From DATHGT01 sp035317605 (GTDB lineage Bacteria; Methylomirabilota; Methylomirabilia; Rokubacteriales; CSP1-6), in assembly GCA_035317605.1 (NCBI GenBank), contig DATHGT010000350.1, positions 1 through 47,681 on the forward strand: a DNA stretch of 47,681 nucleotides, read 5' to 3'. This document shows positions 31,590 to 40,540 of this stretch, piece after piece; the first letter of the stretch is position 1, and every line of letters begins with the position of its first letter. The translations under genes were made by a program, and so were the position numbers. The notes below the pieces were generated by a model, which was given only the letters and a program-made list of their open reading frames with translations, searched no databases and was not told the DNA's origin.

Positions 31590-32867
31590 ATGGAACCGGT
31601 CACACGTCGACAATTCGTGACAGCCACCGCGGGACTCGCCGGCATCCTGGCCAGCGGAGTTGCGCCCGCCCGCGGCCAGCAGCGCGAGATCTCGTACCTC
31701 TGCTGGAACAACTTCGCGCCGGCCTCGGACAAGAAGCTCGGCGAGATCGCCGGGCGCTTCACCAAAGACACCGGCATCAAGCTCAAGATCGATCACATCT
31801 CGCACATGGGTCCGCAGCAGGCCAAGTACGCCTCCGAAGTGCAGACCCAGGCCGGCCACGATCTGGTCGAGATGCGCATGCACTTCCCCTGGCTCTACGA
31901 GCCCCAGCTCGTCGACGTGTCCGACGTGGTGACCGAGATCGAGAAGAAGTACGGCAAGGCCATCCCCTCGGCCTACGAGTGCGGCCAGCCGCACGGGGCG
32001 TGGCGCGCGGTGCCGCAGTACCACGGCATGTTCGTCTGCACCTATCGCGAGGACCTCTTCAAGAAGGCCAGCCTCAAGGTGCCGGACACCTGGGAAGACC
32101 TCTACGTGGCGGGCAAGGAGCTCAAGAAGATGGGCAACCCCGTGGGGATCCCCATCTCCCAGAACTACGACTCGATCTCCACGGCCGGTCCCGTGCTGTG
32201 GTCGTTCGGGGGCATGGAAGTCGACAAGGACGGCAAGACCGTGCGGATCAACTCGCCGGGCACCGCCCAGACCATCGAGTGGTACAAGAAGATGTACCGC
32301 GACTGCATGGAGCCGGAAGTGCTCTCGTGGTCGGATGCCAGCAACAACGAGTCGATCCAGCAGGGCAAGGCGGGCTGGATCCACAACCCGGTCAGCGCCT
32401 ACATCATCGCCAAGCAGCGCAAGCTCGTCACCGCCGACGGCATCAACCACCACCGCAGCCTCAGTGGCCCGCACGGCCGCCACGAGACGGACACCCCGCG
32501 CTTCATCGGCATCTGGAAGTTCAGCAAGAACGTCGAGCCGGCCAAGGAGTGGCTCCGCTACCTGATCGGCAAGCGCGAGACCTACGACGAGTACATCATG
32601 TCGGGCGACGCCTTCAACCTGCCGGCCTACGAAAAGCTGGCGGATCACCCCGTGCTCAAGACCGATCCCAAGTACGCCGCGCTCAAGGGCGAGGGCGTGC
32701 AGTACCACGCGTATGGCTGGCCCGCGCCGGGGTCGGAGAAGGTGCAGCTCATCACCAACTCGTACATCCTGCCCAACATGATCGCCAAGGCGGTCACCGG
32801 CACGTCCACCAAGGACGCCATCGCGTGGGCGGAGAACGAGATGAAGAAGATCGTGGGGGCCGCGTAG
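31590..32867 (+). CDS. ABC transporter substrate-binding protein, family 1, Tat-exported
   Basis: 425 residues. The twin-arginine signal TRRQFVTATAGLAGILASG marks export in the folded state. The family-1 fold follows: GEIAGRFTKDTGIKLKIDHI near residue 50, GHDLVEMRMHFPWLYEPQLV near 88, YGKAIPSAYECGQPHGAWRA, and NEMKKIVGAA at the end. Such proteins bind sugars or small polyols in the periplasm. GGGGGAGGA precedes the ATG. The two permeases follow by 3 and 0 bases, forming an operon, but no ATPase gene does. Confidence 0.9.
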   Translation: MEPVTRRQFVTATAGLAGILASGVAPARGQQREISYLCWNNFAPASDKKLGEIAGRFTKDTGIKLKIDHISHMGPQQAKYASEVQTQAGHDLVEMRMHFPWLYEPQLVDVSDVVTEIEKKYGKAIPSAYECGQPHGAWRAVPQYHGMFVCTYREDLFKKASLKVPDTWEDLYVAGKELKKMGNPVGIPISQNYDSISTAGPVLWSFGGMEVDKDGKTVRINSPGTAQTIEWYKKMYRDCMEPEVLSWSDASNNESIQQGKAGWIHNPVSAYIIAKQRKLVTADGINHHRSLSGPHGRHETDTPRFIGIWKFSKNVEPAKEWLRYLIGKRETYDEYIMSGDAFNLPAYEKLADHPVLKTDPKYAALKGEGVQYHAYGWPAPGSEKVQLITNSYILPNMIAKAVTGTSTKDAIAWAENEMKKIVGAA

Positions 32868-32870
32868 ACC

Positions 32871-33812
32871 GTGGCCATCGGCTCCGTCCGCGCTGAAGCC
32901 GCGCCCCAGCGTGCCGCCACCAGCGTTCGCCTGCGTGAGTGGTTCGACCGCGAGCACATCCTCGGCCCGGCCTTCGTCACCCCGGCCCTCCTCCTGCTCG
33001 TGCTCCTGGTGGCCTACCCGTTCTGCATGGCCCTCTACTTCGCGATGTCGAACTCGTTCATCGGGCGGCCGAGCCACTTCGTCGGCATCCGGAACTTCGT
33101 GACCCTCTGGGACAGCGACGCCTTCCGCCAGACCTTCCAGAACGCGTTCGTGTTCACGGGCGCGGCGGTGCTGTTCAAGATCGTGCTCGGCATCTCGCTG
33201 GCCCTGCTGCTGAACCAGCAGCTCTGGTTCAAGCGGACGATCCGCGGCGCCGTGCTGCTCCCGTGGGTCATCCCCACCGCGCTCTCGACGCTGGGCTGGT
33301 GGTGGATGTTCAACTCGCTCTACAGCGTGGTCAACTGGACCGGCATCGCGCTCGGCCTCTTCGATCCGCCCGGGCCGAACTGGCTCGGCCAGAAGTACTA
33401 CGCGATGACCGCGGTCGTGCTCGTGAACATCTGGCGCGGCCTGCCCTTCTTCGCCATCACGATCCTGGCCGGGCTCGTGGCCATTCCCAAAGAGCTCTAC
33501 GAGGCCGCCGAGGCGGACGGCGCGGGGGCCATGCGGCGGTTCTGGTACGTCACGCTGCCCATGCTCAAGCCCGTGCTGGCCATCGTGATCCTGTTCTCCA
33601 CGATCTTCACGTTCAGCGAGTTCAACATCGTCTACGTGCTCACCCACGGCGGGCCCATCAACTCCACGCACCTCTTCGCCACGCTCTCGCGCCAGGTCGG
33701 GCTCGAGTCCGGGCAGATCGGGCAGGGCGCGGCCATCTCGCTGTACTTGTTCCCGGTGCTGATGTTCGTGGTGTGGGCGCAGCTGCGGTTCGTACGGAAG
33801 CAGGCCTACTGA
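32871..33812 (+). CDS. Sugar ABC transporter permease (MalF-like)
   Basis: 313 residues with six membrane helices, among them LLLLVLLVAYPFCMALYFAM, ALSTLGWWWMFNSLYSVV and ILFSTIFTFSEFNIVYVL; the EAA loop is LYEAAEADGAGAMRRFWYVT. It forms a channel half of the family-1 importer. GTG at 32871 starts 3 bases after the binding protein stop, and the stop is TGATG, sharing bases with the next start. Confidence 0.9.
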   Translation: MAIGSVRAEAAPQRAATSVRLREWFDREHILGPAFVTPALLLLVLLVAYPFCMALYFAMSNSFIGRPSHFVGIRNFVTLWDSDAFRQTFQNAFVFTGAAVLFKIVLGISLALLLNQQLWFKRTIRGAVLLPWVIPTALSTLGWWWMFNSLYSVVNWTGIALGLFDPPGPNWLGQKYYAMTAVVLVNIWRGLPFFAITILAGLVAIPKELYEAAEADGAGAMRRFWYVTLPMLKPVLAIVILFSTIFTFSEFNIVYVLTHGGPINSTHLFATLSRQVGLESGQIGQGAAISLYLFPVLMFVVWAQLRFVRKQAY

Positions 33813-34657
33813 TGACGGTCCAGGCCCGCCCGCTCGGACGGAAGATCATGATGCACCTGCTGCTGGTGCCGTTCCTGATCTTCGCGGTGTTCCCGTTCTA
33901 TCACATGACGTTGACCTCTCTGAAGCAGGACAAGGAGCTGTACGACCGCTACTCCGTCCCGCTGATCATCAAGCAGGGGCCTACGCTCGACCACTACCGT
34001 TACCTCCTGTGGGAGACCGCGTTCCTGACCTGGACGAAGAACAGCTTGATAGTCACCGTGCTGTCCACGGGGGTGTCGCTGGTCATCGGCACCGTCGCGG
34101 CCTACGCGCTGGCCCGGCTGAAGTTCTTCGGCGTGGCCAGCTTCGGCACGGGAATCTTCATCACCTATCTCGTGCCGACGTCGCTCCTCTTCCTGCCACT
34201 GGCCCAGGTCATCAACTGGCTCGGGCTCAGCGATTCGAAATGGGCGCTCATCATCACGTATCCGACCTTTCTGGTCCCCTTCTGCACGTGGCTGCTGATG
34301 GGCTACTTCCGCACCGTGCCCAAGGAAGTCGAGGAGTGCGCGATGGTCGACGGGGCCACCCGCATCCAGGCCCTGACGAAGATCGTGCTGCCCATCGCCA
34401 TCCCCGGTCTGGTGTGCGCCGCCCTCTTCGCGTTCACGCTGTCGTGGAACGAGTTCATCTACGCGCTGACCTTCACCTCGTCCTCCGAGCAGATCACCGC
34501 CAGCGTCGGCGTCACCAGCGAGCTCATCCGCGGCGACATCTACTTCTGGGGCTCCCTGATGGCCGGCGCCGTACTCGGCTCCATCCCCATCGTGATCCTG
34601 TACGTCTTCTTCCTCGACTACTACGTCTCGGGCCTCACCGCGGGCGCCGTGAAATAG
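33812..34657 (+). CDS. Sugar ABC transporter permease (MalG-like)
   Basis: 281 residues, six helices from LLLVPFLIFAVFPFYHMTL to IPIVILYVFFLDYYVSGLTA. The EAA loop is VEECAMVDGATRIQALTKI, the MalG type, and NEFIYALTF is the conserved segment after it. It completes the membrane part of the importer; the required ATPase is not encoded here and must be shared from elsewhere. Confidence 0.9.
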   Translation: MTVQARPLGRKIMMHLLLVPFLIFAVFPFYHMTLTSLKQDKELYDRYSVPLIIKQGPTLDHYRYLLWETAFLTWTKNSLIVTVLSTGVSLVIGTVAAYALARLKFFGVASFGTGIFITYLVPTSLLFLPLAQVINWLGLSDSKWALIITYPTFLVPFCTWLLMGYFRTVPKEVEECAMVDGATRIQALTKIVLPIAIPGLVCAALFAFTLSWNEFIYALTFTSSSEQITASVGVTSELIRGDIYFWGSLMAGAVLGSIPIVILYVFFLDYYVSGLTAGAVK

Positions 34658-34668
34658 GGGTCGCACAG

Positions 34669-34695
34669 CGACGCGGCCCCCTGCGGGCCGCGTCG
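34669..34695. terminator. Hairpin terminator after the sugar importer operon
   Basis: CGACGCGGCCC and GGGCCGCGTCG pair perfectly (11 bases) around CCTGC, 12 bases after the permease stop. The hemopexin gene ends 24 bases beyond on the opposite strand, so it may serve both directions; there is no T-run. Confidence 0.65.
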
Positions 34696-34718
34696 AAGGG
34701 GGCGTGCCCCGCCCCGTG

Positions 34719-36002
34719 TCACGCCTTGGTCGGTCCAATCTGCATGTGGATGTGATTCCGGTGCTGCGCGCGCAGCGTCGCGTCGCCCCCGTAGTCCGGG
34801 TAGATGACGAACCCGGCGCCCCCCAGGGACGGCGGCGAATACCGGTTCAGGGCACCGATCGCGTTCGACTCGCACTCGTACGACCCGAAGGTATACGCGG
34901 TGAGAAAGAGCCGGTGGGCGAGCGCATCGACGGAGGGATCGATGCGCACGGCGCTGCCGGCGCGGGCGGGGAGTGAGCCCCAGTCCGCATCGATCATCTT
35001 CTTGAACGGCGCCCCCTGGGACGTTCCGCTCAAGCCGGCGAGATCGAGGGCGCGGCCCTGGTTGTGGCAGTCGTTCGGCGGTCCCACCCCATGGCCGATC
35101 CCCATGTGCAGCAGTTCGCTGACGGCCGGTTCAGACGCATTGAGCCAGGCGATCAGTCGATCGAGCACGACAACCATCCGCTGATCCACGTTGTCGGTGA
35201 TGCCGGCGGCGGGGTTGGCCATGTTGGTGAGGCGGGTCCCGTCGATCGTCGCCGGGTTGAGGACGAGGTGCGCGCCAGGCGCCGGGGCCGCCGGTCCGGA
35301 AATCGACACGCGGCCCCGCGCGACCAGGTCCGCGACGATCGCCGCCGCCTGGCCCGCCGTCAGCATCCGCGCCGGCGTGACGCCCCCGCCCGGTGTCGGG
35401 TCGAGGGCAAACGACGCCAGCCGGCCGCTGAAGTCCACGCGCTCCGCGTCGACGTCGTACCGCCGGTACTCCTCGTCGCGGAAGAAATACGCATGGCGTC
35501 CGCCGGGGTACAGCGCCGCGTCGATCCGGTCCGTGAACAGTCCCGGCCAATTGCCCGAGATCTGCTTGGGATAGGTTGGATCGACGCGATCGGTCGGGAC
35601 GTCGTATCGAACGTACTCGCCGCCACGGAAGAAATAGAGCTTCCCGGTGCCCCAGTTCACCCCGGCATCGATCCCGGCGAGCCACGTCAGCGGCATCCCC
35701 GCCCACTGCGCCGCGATGGTGAAGGGAACGTTCGGCGGCAGATAGGCGGCTTCGACGCCCTCGGGGCCGTTGGTCCCGTCCTCGTACCGGGCGTACGTCG
35801 GGCCCGTGAACGCGTAAGCTTTTCCGAACCCCCACCACACGAACGGCTTGGGGCTCCCGACGAGCCCGGGCCACCGGGGCACCACCGCGACGCGGGCCTC
35901 CTCGAGGCGCCCGGTGGCCATATCGTAACGACTGTACGTGTTGTCGTCGAAGAAGAGGTACGCCTTCCCATTGGGCCACGCCACCGCCGATCGCATCGCC
36001 AT
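34719..36002 (-). CDS. Hemopexin-repeat protein with C-terminal M15-like peptidase signature
   Basis: 427 residues, no signal peptide. Residues 5-195 form a four-bladed hemopexin propeller: each blade has a KAYxFxxxxYxRYD core (KAYLFFDDNTYSRYD, KAYAFTGPTYARYE, KLYFFRGGEYVRYD, HAYFFRDEEYRRYD). After an Ala/Pro-rich linker, residues 290-427 contain DCHNQGRALDLAG (313-320: His, Asp) and the terminal HRNHIHMQIG (417-419: HxH), the zinc-ligand layout of M15/DD-carboxypeptidase or hedgehog-fold peptidases. The combination suggests a lattice- or glycan-binding propeller attached to a peptidoglycan-active domain. GGAGGAGG is upstream of the ATG. Confidence 0.75.
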   Translation of the reverse strand: MAMRSAVAWPNGKAYLFFDDNTYSRYDMATGRLEEARVAVVPRWPGLVGSPKPFVWWGFGKAYAFTGPTYARYEDGTNGPEGVEAAYLPPNVPFTIAAQWAGMPLTWLAGIDAGVNWGTGKLYFFRGGEYVRYDVPTDRVDPTYPKQISGNWPGLFTDRIDAALYPGGRHAYFFRDEEYRRYDVDAERVDFSGRLASFALDPTPGGGVTPARMLTAGQAAAIVADLVARGRVSISGPAAPAPGAHLVLNPATIDGTRLTNMANPAAGITDNVDQRMVVVLDRLIAWLNASEPAVSELLHMGIGHGVGPPNDCHNQGRALDLAGLSGTSQGAPFKKMIDADWGSLPARAGSAVRIDPSVDALAHRLFLTAYTFGSYECESNAIGALNRYSPPSLGGAGFVIYPDYGGDATLRAQHRNHIHMQIGPTKA

Positions 36003-36077
36003 ATCGTGCCTCCTCCGGCTCGTCTACATACCTATACATCTTGCCAGGGGAGGCGTCAAGCCGTCGCGCCCCGCCCC

Positions 36078-37493
36078 CTACGGGAAGATTCCCATCTCCA
36101 GGTACGCGGTGGCGACTTTGTTCAGGGCGCTGAGGAAGGCGGCGGTGCGGAGGTCGGAGATGCGGGGGTCGCGGCGGGCCAGGTCGCGGATCTCTCGGTG
36201 GGCGGCGACCATCGTTTCCTCGAGGCCGGAGTTGACGAGGTCGATCTCCTCGGGGCCGTGGACGATCGTGCGGCGGTCGGCTTCGGCGAACGGCTTGCCG
36301 GTGCTCCGCTCGATCGCGGCCACGATCCGGCCGAACGACGCCTCCTCGTAGCGCTTGGCCAGGCGGCCGAAGCGCACGTGCGAGAGGTTCTTCACCCACT
36401 CGAAGTAGGAGACCGTCACCCCGCCCGCGTTGAGGTAGATGTCGGGGATGATCAGCACCCGGCGGTCGAGCAGGATCTTCTCGGCGCCGGAGGTCGTGGG
36501 GCCGTTGGCGGCCTCGGCCACGATCCGGGCGCGAATGCGCGGGGCGTTGTCGGCGGTGATCTGGTTCTCCAGCGCCGCCGGGATCAGGACGTCGCACTCG
36601 AGCTCGAGGGCGAGCGCGCTGGAGGTCAGGGTCTGAGCGCCCGGAAAGTTCCGGATCGAGCCGGTCTCGTGGAGGTGACGCCGCACGGCGTCCACGTCCA
36701 GCCCCTCCGGACGAACGACCGCGCCGTCGCGCTCGGCCACGGCCACGATGACGGCGCCGCCCTCCTCGCAGAACTTCGCGCTGTGATAGCCGACGTTGCC
36801 CAGTCCCTGGACGACCACGCGCTTGCCGTCGAGTCCGCGCGAGAGCCCGAGGGCCTTCATATCGTCGGCGTCGTCGCACGCCTCGCGCAGCCCGTAGTAG
36901 ACGCCGCGGCCGGTGGCCTCCACCCGACCGTGCACCCCGCTCAGGCTGATGGGCTTGCCGGTCACGCAGCCCAGCGCGTCGATCTGCCCGGGGTTAAAGG
37001 CCTGATAGGTGTCGGCGATCCAGGCCATCTCGCGGGCGCTGGTCCCGTAGTCGGGGGCGGGCACATCGATGCCGGGACCGATGAAGTTCTTCTTGATCAG
37101 CTCGGCGGTGTAGCGCCGGGTCACCTGCTCCAGCTCCTCGACCGAGTAGTGCCTGGTGTCGATGCGCACGCCGCCCTTGGCCCCGCCGAAGGGGACGTCC
37201 ACGATCGCGCACTTGTAGGTCATGAGCGCGGCCAGGGCCTTGACCTCGTCCTCGTTGACCTCGGGGGCGAAGCGGATGCCGCCCTTCACCGGGAGCCGGT
37301 GATGGCTGTGCTGCACGCGCCAGCCCGAGATGACCTCGAGTGTCCCTCCCGCGCGTCGGTGCGGGAACTGGAACGCGTACACGCTGTTGCACGCCTTGAT
37401 CTGATCGAGCAGGCCGCGCGGGTAGTCGGTCAGCGCGGCCGCCTTCTCGAAGTAGGTGTTGACGGTGTCGAAGAAGCTCGGAGCGTTCACCAT
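36078..37493 (-). CDS. Glutamate (Glu/Leu/Phe/Val) dehydrogenase
   Basis: 471 residues. KGGIRFAPEVNEDEVKALAA with the substrate-binding lysine, then ALMTYKCAIVDVPFGGAKGG (catalytic Lys region) near residue 105, and the Rossmann GLGNVGYHSAKFCEEGG near 225. It oxidises L-glutamate to 2-oxoglutarate and ammonia with NAD(P). It is the last gene of the minus-strand run, 12 bases after the second permease of a glutamate-type importer, so it probably works on the amino acid just brought in. Confidence 0.93.
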   Translation of the reverse strand: MVNAPSFFDTVNTYFEKAAALTDYPRGLLDQIKACNSVYAFQFPHRRAGGTLEVISGWRVQHSHHRLPVKGGIRFAPEVNEDEVKALAALMTYKCAIVDVPFGGAKGGVRIDTRHYSVEELEQVTRRYTAELIKKNFIGPGIDVPAPDYGTSAREMAWIADTYQAFNPGQIDALGCVTGKPISLSGVHGRVEATGRGVYYGLREACDDADDMKALGLSRGLDGKRVVVQGLGNVGYHSAKFCEEGGAVIVAVAERDGAVVRPEGLDVDAVRRHLHETGSIRNFPGAQTLTSSALALELECDVLIPAALENQITADNAPRIRARIVAEAANGPTTSGAEKILLDRRVLIIPDIYLNAGGVTVSYFEWVKNLSHVRFGRLAKRYEEASFGRIVAAIERSTGKPFAEADRRTIVHGPEEIDLVNSGLEETMVAAHREIRDLARRDPRISDLRTAAFLSALNKVATAYLEMGIFP

Positions 37494-37505
37494 GCTCCGA
37501 GCTTA

Positions 37506-38183
37506 TCAGGCCCGGGCCGAGCCATGCTCGAACCGCCGCGCCACCCGCGACATCGAGTAGGCGAACAGCCAGTACACGACGGCGATGAACAGATACAGCT
37601 CGAAGGGACGGATCTCGCGGTTGTTGACGATCTGGGCGGCCTTGGTGAGGTCGACGTAGCCGATGATCGACGCCAGCGAGGTGTCCTTGAAGAGCACGAT
37701 CATCTGGGTCACCAGCGACGGCACCATGTTGCGCAGGGCCTGGGGCAACACCACCGTGGTCATGGTCTGCACGCCGCTGAGGCCCACCGAGTGGGCGGCC
37801 TCGACCTGGCCGCGAGGCACCGACATCACCCCCGCCCGCACGATCTCGCCGAAGTAGGCGGCCTCGAAGATCACGAACGCGGTCAGGGCCACGCCGTATT
37901 CCGGCACGGGCAGCCGCAGCACCTGGGGAATGATGAACCAGATCCAGAAGATCACCATGACCAGCGGCACGCCGCGGAAGAACTCCACGTAGGCCGTCGC
38001 GGGCAGGCGAATCCACGGGGCCGAGGCGAGCCGGGCGAGCCCCACCAGGATGCCGAGCGCGAAGCCGAGCACGATCGCGGGAACGGCCAGCCGCAGGGTG
38101 CCGCCCGCGAAACCGCCGAGCCCGAACAGTCCCTGCACGATCAGGAACTTGAAGTTCGCGGCGATCACGCCGAGATCGAGCAT
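37506..38183 (-). CDS. Amino acid ABC transporter permease (GltK/HisM type)
   Basis: 225 residues, about five helices, with RLAVPAIVLGFALGILVGLA at the start, TAYVEFFRGVPLVMVIFWIW near 62, and the loop GVMSVPRGQVEAAHSVGLSG near 120, the EAA motif of polar amino acid importers. It starts on ATG 38183, sharing its A with the TGA of the previous gene (TGATG). Confidence 0.9.
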   Translation of the reverse strand: MLDLGVIAANFKFLIVQGLFGLGGFAGGTLRLAVPAIVLGFALGILVGLARLASAPWIRLPATAYVEFFRGVPLVMVIFWIWFIIPQVLRLPVPEYGVALTAFVIFEAAYFGEIVRAGVMSVPRGQVEAAHSVGLSGVQTMTTVVLPQALRNMVPSLVTQMIVLFKDTSLASIIGYVDLTKAAQIVNNREIRPFELYLFIAVVYWLFAYSMSRVARRFEHGSARA

Positions 38184-38896
38184 CAGCCTACTCGCACGAT
38201 CAGTCCGGGGATCGCGAACTTGCGCTCGACCCTGGACATGATGGTGGCGATGGAGAGACAGAGCGCGAGGTAGATCAGCGTCCCCGCGGTCAGGGCCTCG
38301 ATCGCTTTCGCGGTGTACGTCTCGATCTGGCGGGTCTGGAAGGTCAGCTCGGCCACGCTGATCGTGAGCGCGACCGAGGAGTTCTTCAACAAGTTCAGCG
38401 ACTCGCTGGTGCCCGGCGGCACGATGAGCCGGAGGGCGACGGGCAGGATGACCAGCCGGTAGGCCTGCCACGTGCTGAACCCCATCGCCTGCGCGGCCTC
38501 GAACTGGGTGCGCGGGATCGCCTGGATGCCCGAGCGGATGACTTCGGAGAACCGCGCACCGTGATAGACGCCGAGCGCGAACATGGCAGCCCAGAACTCC
38601 GCGCCGTGATCGAGCAGCCAGTTCCGAATGCCCTCGGGCAGCAGCGGCGGTACCCCGAAGTACCAGAAGAACATCCACACCAGCAGCGGCACGTTGCGGA
38701 AGAACTCCACGTAGCACGTGGCCAGCGCGCGCAGCAGGCGGAACGGCACCGTGCGCAGCGCGCCGGAGAGGAGGCCGAGGGCCACCGCCAGCACCCAGGC
38801 CAGCACCGAGATCTCGAGAGTGACGAGCAGACCCTGGAGCAGCCAGCCACCGGTCTGGCCGCTCCAGAGCACGCTCCAGTTGAACTGGTACTTCAC
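38183..38896 (-). CDS. Amino acid ABC transporter permease (GltJ/HisQ type)
   Basis: 237 residues, about five helices. EFFRNVPLLVWMFFWYFGVP near residue 68 and SGIQAIPRTQFEAAQAMGFS near 128 (EAA loop) are the family marks; the C-terminal helix contains LIYLALCLSIATIMSRVERK. With the 37506 gene it forms the channel. It follows the binding protein by 10 bases. Confidence 0.9.
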   Translation of the reverse strand: MKYQFNWSVLWSGQTGGWLLQGLLVTLEISVLAWVLAVALGLLSGALRTVPFRLLRALATCYVEFFRNVPLLVWMFFWYFGVPPLLPEGIRNWLLDHGAEFWAAMFALGVYHGARFSEVIRSGIQAIPRTQFEAAQAMGFSTWQAYRLVILPVALRLIVPPGTSESLNLLKNSSVALTISVAELTFQTRQIETYTAKAIEALTAGTLIYLALCLSIATIMSRVERKFAIPGLIVRVG

Positions 38897-38906
38897 GCGA
38901 GCGGCG

Positions 38907-39767
38907 TTACTTCGGGACGACCTGCAGCTGGAGGAACCGCCTGTTCTCCGGGGTCAGCGGATACGGCACCTCGCCCTTCGGTCCGAACCACTTGTCGTAA
39001 ATCTCGAAGTACTTGCCCGACTCGATCGCTTCCATGAGCCCGTTGTTCACCACCGCGCGGAAGTCGGAGTCGTTCTTCCGCATGGCCATGCCGTACGGCT
39101 CGTAGGAGTAGAAGTCGCCGGCGATGACCCAGTCATCCGGCTTGGGTGCCTTGGCCTTGAGCCCGGCGAGCTGGATGCCATCGTTGGTGAAGGCGTCGAC
39201 CTGACCCTGGGCCAGGGCCTGGAACGCCGCTGGCTGGTCCGGGAACTCCCGGATCTGGACGTTGGGCGCGCGCTCGCGGAGGATCCGTGCCTGAGTCGAG
39301 CCCTGCTGAGCGGCGATGCGCTTGCCCGCGATGTTCTGGATGCCTTTGATCGGACTCCCCTTCTTGACCAGGAACTGAGAGCCGGTCACGAAGAACGTGA
39401 TACTGAAGTCCACGCTGTCGCGGCGGGCGCGGGTGTCGGTCATGGTCCCCGCGATCAGGTCGACGGCGTTGGAGCTGAGCAGCGGGATGCGCGTGGGCGG
39501 CGTCGACTCCTTCTTCTCGAGCTTGATCTCCTTGCCGAGCTTCTTGGACAGCCCGGGCAGGATGGCCTGCTCGACCAAGTCGATGGAGAATCCCACCCAC
39601 TGGTTGTCCTTGTTGACGTAGGCGAACGGCGGCGAGCCGGTTCGGGTGCCGATCACCAGGGTGCCGCTCTGGCCGATCTTGTCGAGGGTGGCCGACTGGG
39701 CGAATGCCGGGGCCGCCGTGCCGAAGGCGAGGGCGGCGGCCAGGGCGAGTGCGAGAAAGCGTGTCAT
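38907..39767 (-). CDS. Glutamate/aspartate-type ABC transporter substrate-binding protein (SBP family 3)
   Basis: 286 residues. A signal peptide, LALALAAALAFGTAAPAFAQ, is followed by LDKIGQSGTLVIGTRTGSPP, the family-3 entry, and ALAQGQVDAFTNDGIQLAGL near residue 188, the ligand-binding lobe. KWFGPKGEVPYPL near the end recalls the GltI group that binds glutamate or aspartate. ATG 39767 has GGAGG five bases upstream; a start at 39779 is 4 codons longer. The neighbours confirm an amino acid importer. Confidence 0.92.
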   Translation of the reverse strand: MTRFLALALAAALAFGTAAPAFAQSATLDKIGQSGTLVIGTRTGSPPFAYVNKDNQWVGFSIDLVEQAILPGLSKKLGKEIKLEKKESTPPTRIPLLSSNAVDLIAGTMTDTRARRDSVDFSITFFVTGSQFLVKKGSPIKGIQNIAGKRIAAQQGSTQARILRERAPNVQIREFPDQPAAFQALAQGQVDAFTNDGIQLAGLKAKAPKPDDWVIAGDFYSYEPYGMAMRKNDSDFRAVVNNGLMEAIESGKYFEIYDKWFGPKGEVPYPLTPENRRFLQLQVVPK

Positions 39768-39779
39768 CGCGACCTCCAT

Positions 39780-40520
39780 TCAGTGAGAGAGGATCTTGGA
39801 CAGGAACTGCCGCGCGCGGTCCGTTCGGGCCGCGTCGAAGAAGGCCTGCGGCGTGTCGGCCTCGACGATCGCGCCCTCGTCCATGAAGACCACGCGATGG
39901 GCGACCCGCCGCGCGAAGCCCATCTCGTGGGTGACCACCATCATGGTCATGCCGCTCTTGGCCAGATCGGTCATGACCTCCAGCACCTCGTTGATCATCT
40001 CCGGATCGAGGGCGGACGTCGGCTCGTCGAACAGCATGATGCGCGGCTCCATGGCCAGCGCTCGCGCGATGGCCACGCGCTGCTGCTGACCGCCGGAGAG
40101 GTTGGCGGGATAGTTCGCCGCCTTGTCGGGAATGCCCACGCGCTCGAGCAGTCCGCGCGCGGTCTTCTCGGCCTCGTCGCGCGAGAGCCCGCGCACCCGC
40201 ACGGGGGCCAGCATGATGTTCTGGAGGGCGGTCATGTGCGGGAACAGGTTGAACTGCTGAAAGACCATCCCGACCTGCGTCCGGAGACGCGTGAGGTTGA
40301 CCCCGTTCCCCGTGATCGATTCGCCGAGCACGACGATCTCGCCCTGCTGCACCCGCTCCAGCGCGTTCACGCACCGGATCAGCGTGCTCTTGCCGGAGCC
40401 GGAGGGCCCGCACACCACCACGACCTCCCCCGGCGCGACCTCCGCGCTGACGTCGCGGAGCACGTGGAGCTTGCCGAACCACTTGTTGACGCCCTTGAAC
40501 GCGATGGCCGGCTCGCTCAC
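39780..40520 (-). CDS. Amino acid ABC transporter ATP-binding protein (GltL/GlnQ type)
   Basis: 246 residues. Walker A GPSGSGKS at 38-45, Q-loop MVFQQFNLFPHM near 84, signature YPANLSGGQQQRVAIARALA near 136, Walker B IMLFDEPTSALDPEM and the switch VVTHEMGFARRVA near 200. GTG start. It energises uptake by the permease pair downstream on the same strand; it is 12 bases ahead of the binding protein and 20 bases after the S9 peptidase. Confidence 0.93.
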   Translation of the reverse strand: MSEPAIAFKGVNKWFGKLHVLRDVSAEVAPGEVVVVCGPSGSGKSTLIRCVNALERVQQGEIVVLGESITGNGVNLTRLRTQVGMVFQQFNLFPHMTALQNIMLAPVRVRGLSRDEAEKTARGLLERVGIPDKAANYPANLSGGQQQRVAIARALAMEPRIMLFDEPTSALDPEMINEVLEVMTDLAKSGMTMMVVTHEMGFARRVAHRVVFMDEGAIVEADTPQAFFDAARTDRARQFLSKILSH

Positions 40521-40540
40521 GTGGTCATCCCGTGGACATG

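Noticed and set aside
35064..38273. A 1069-codon plus-strand open frame
   Set aside because: It lies antisense to the hemopexin protein, GDH and permease genes and shows only low-complexity arginine/aspartate-rich sequence. GC skew at codon positions explains the open frame.
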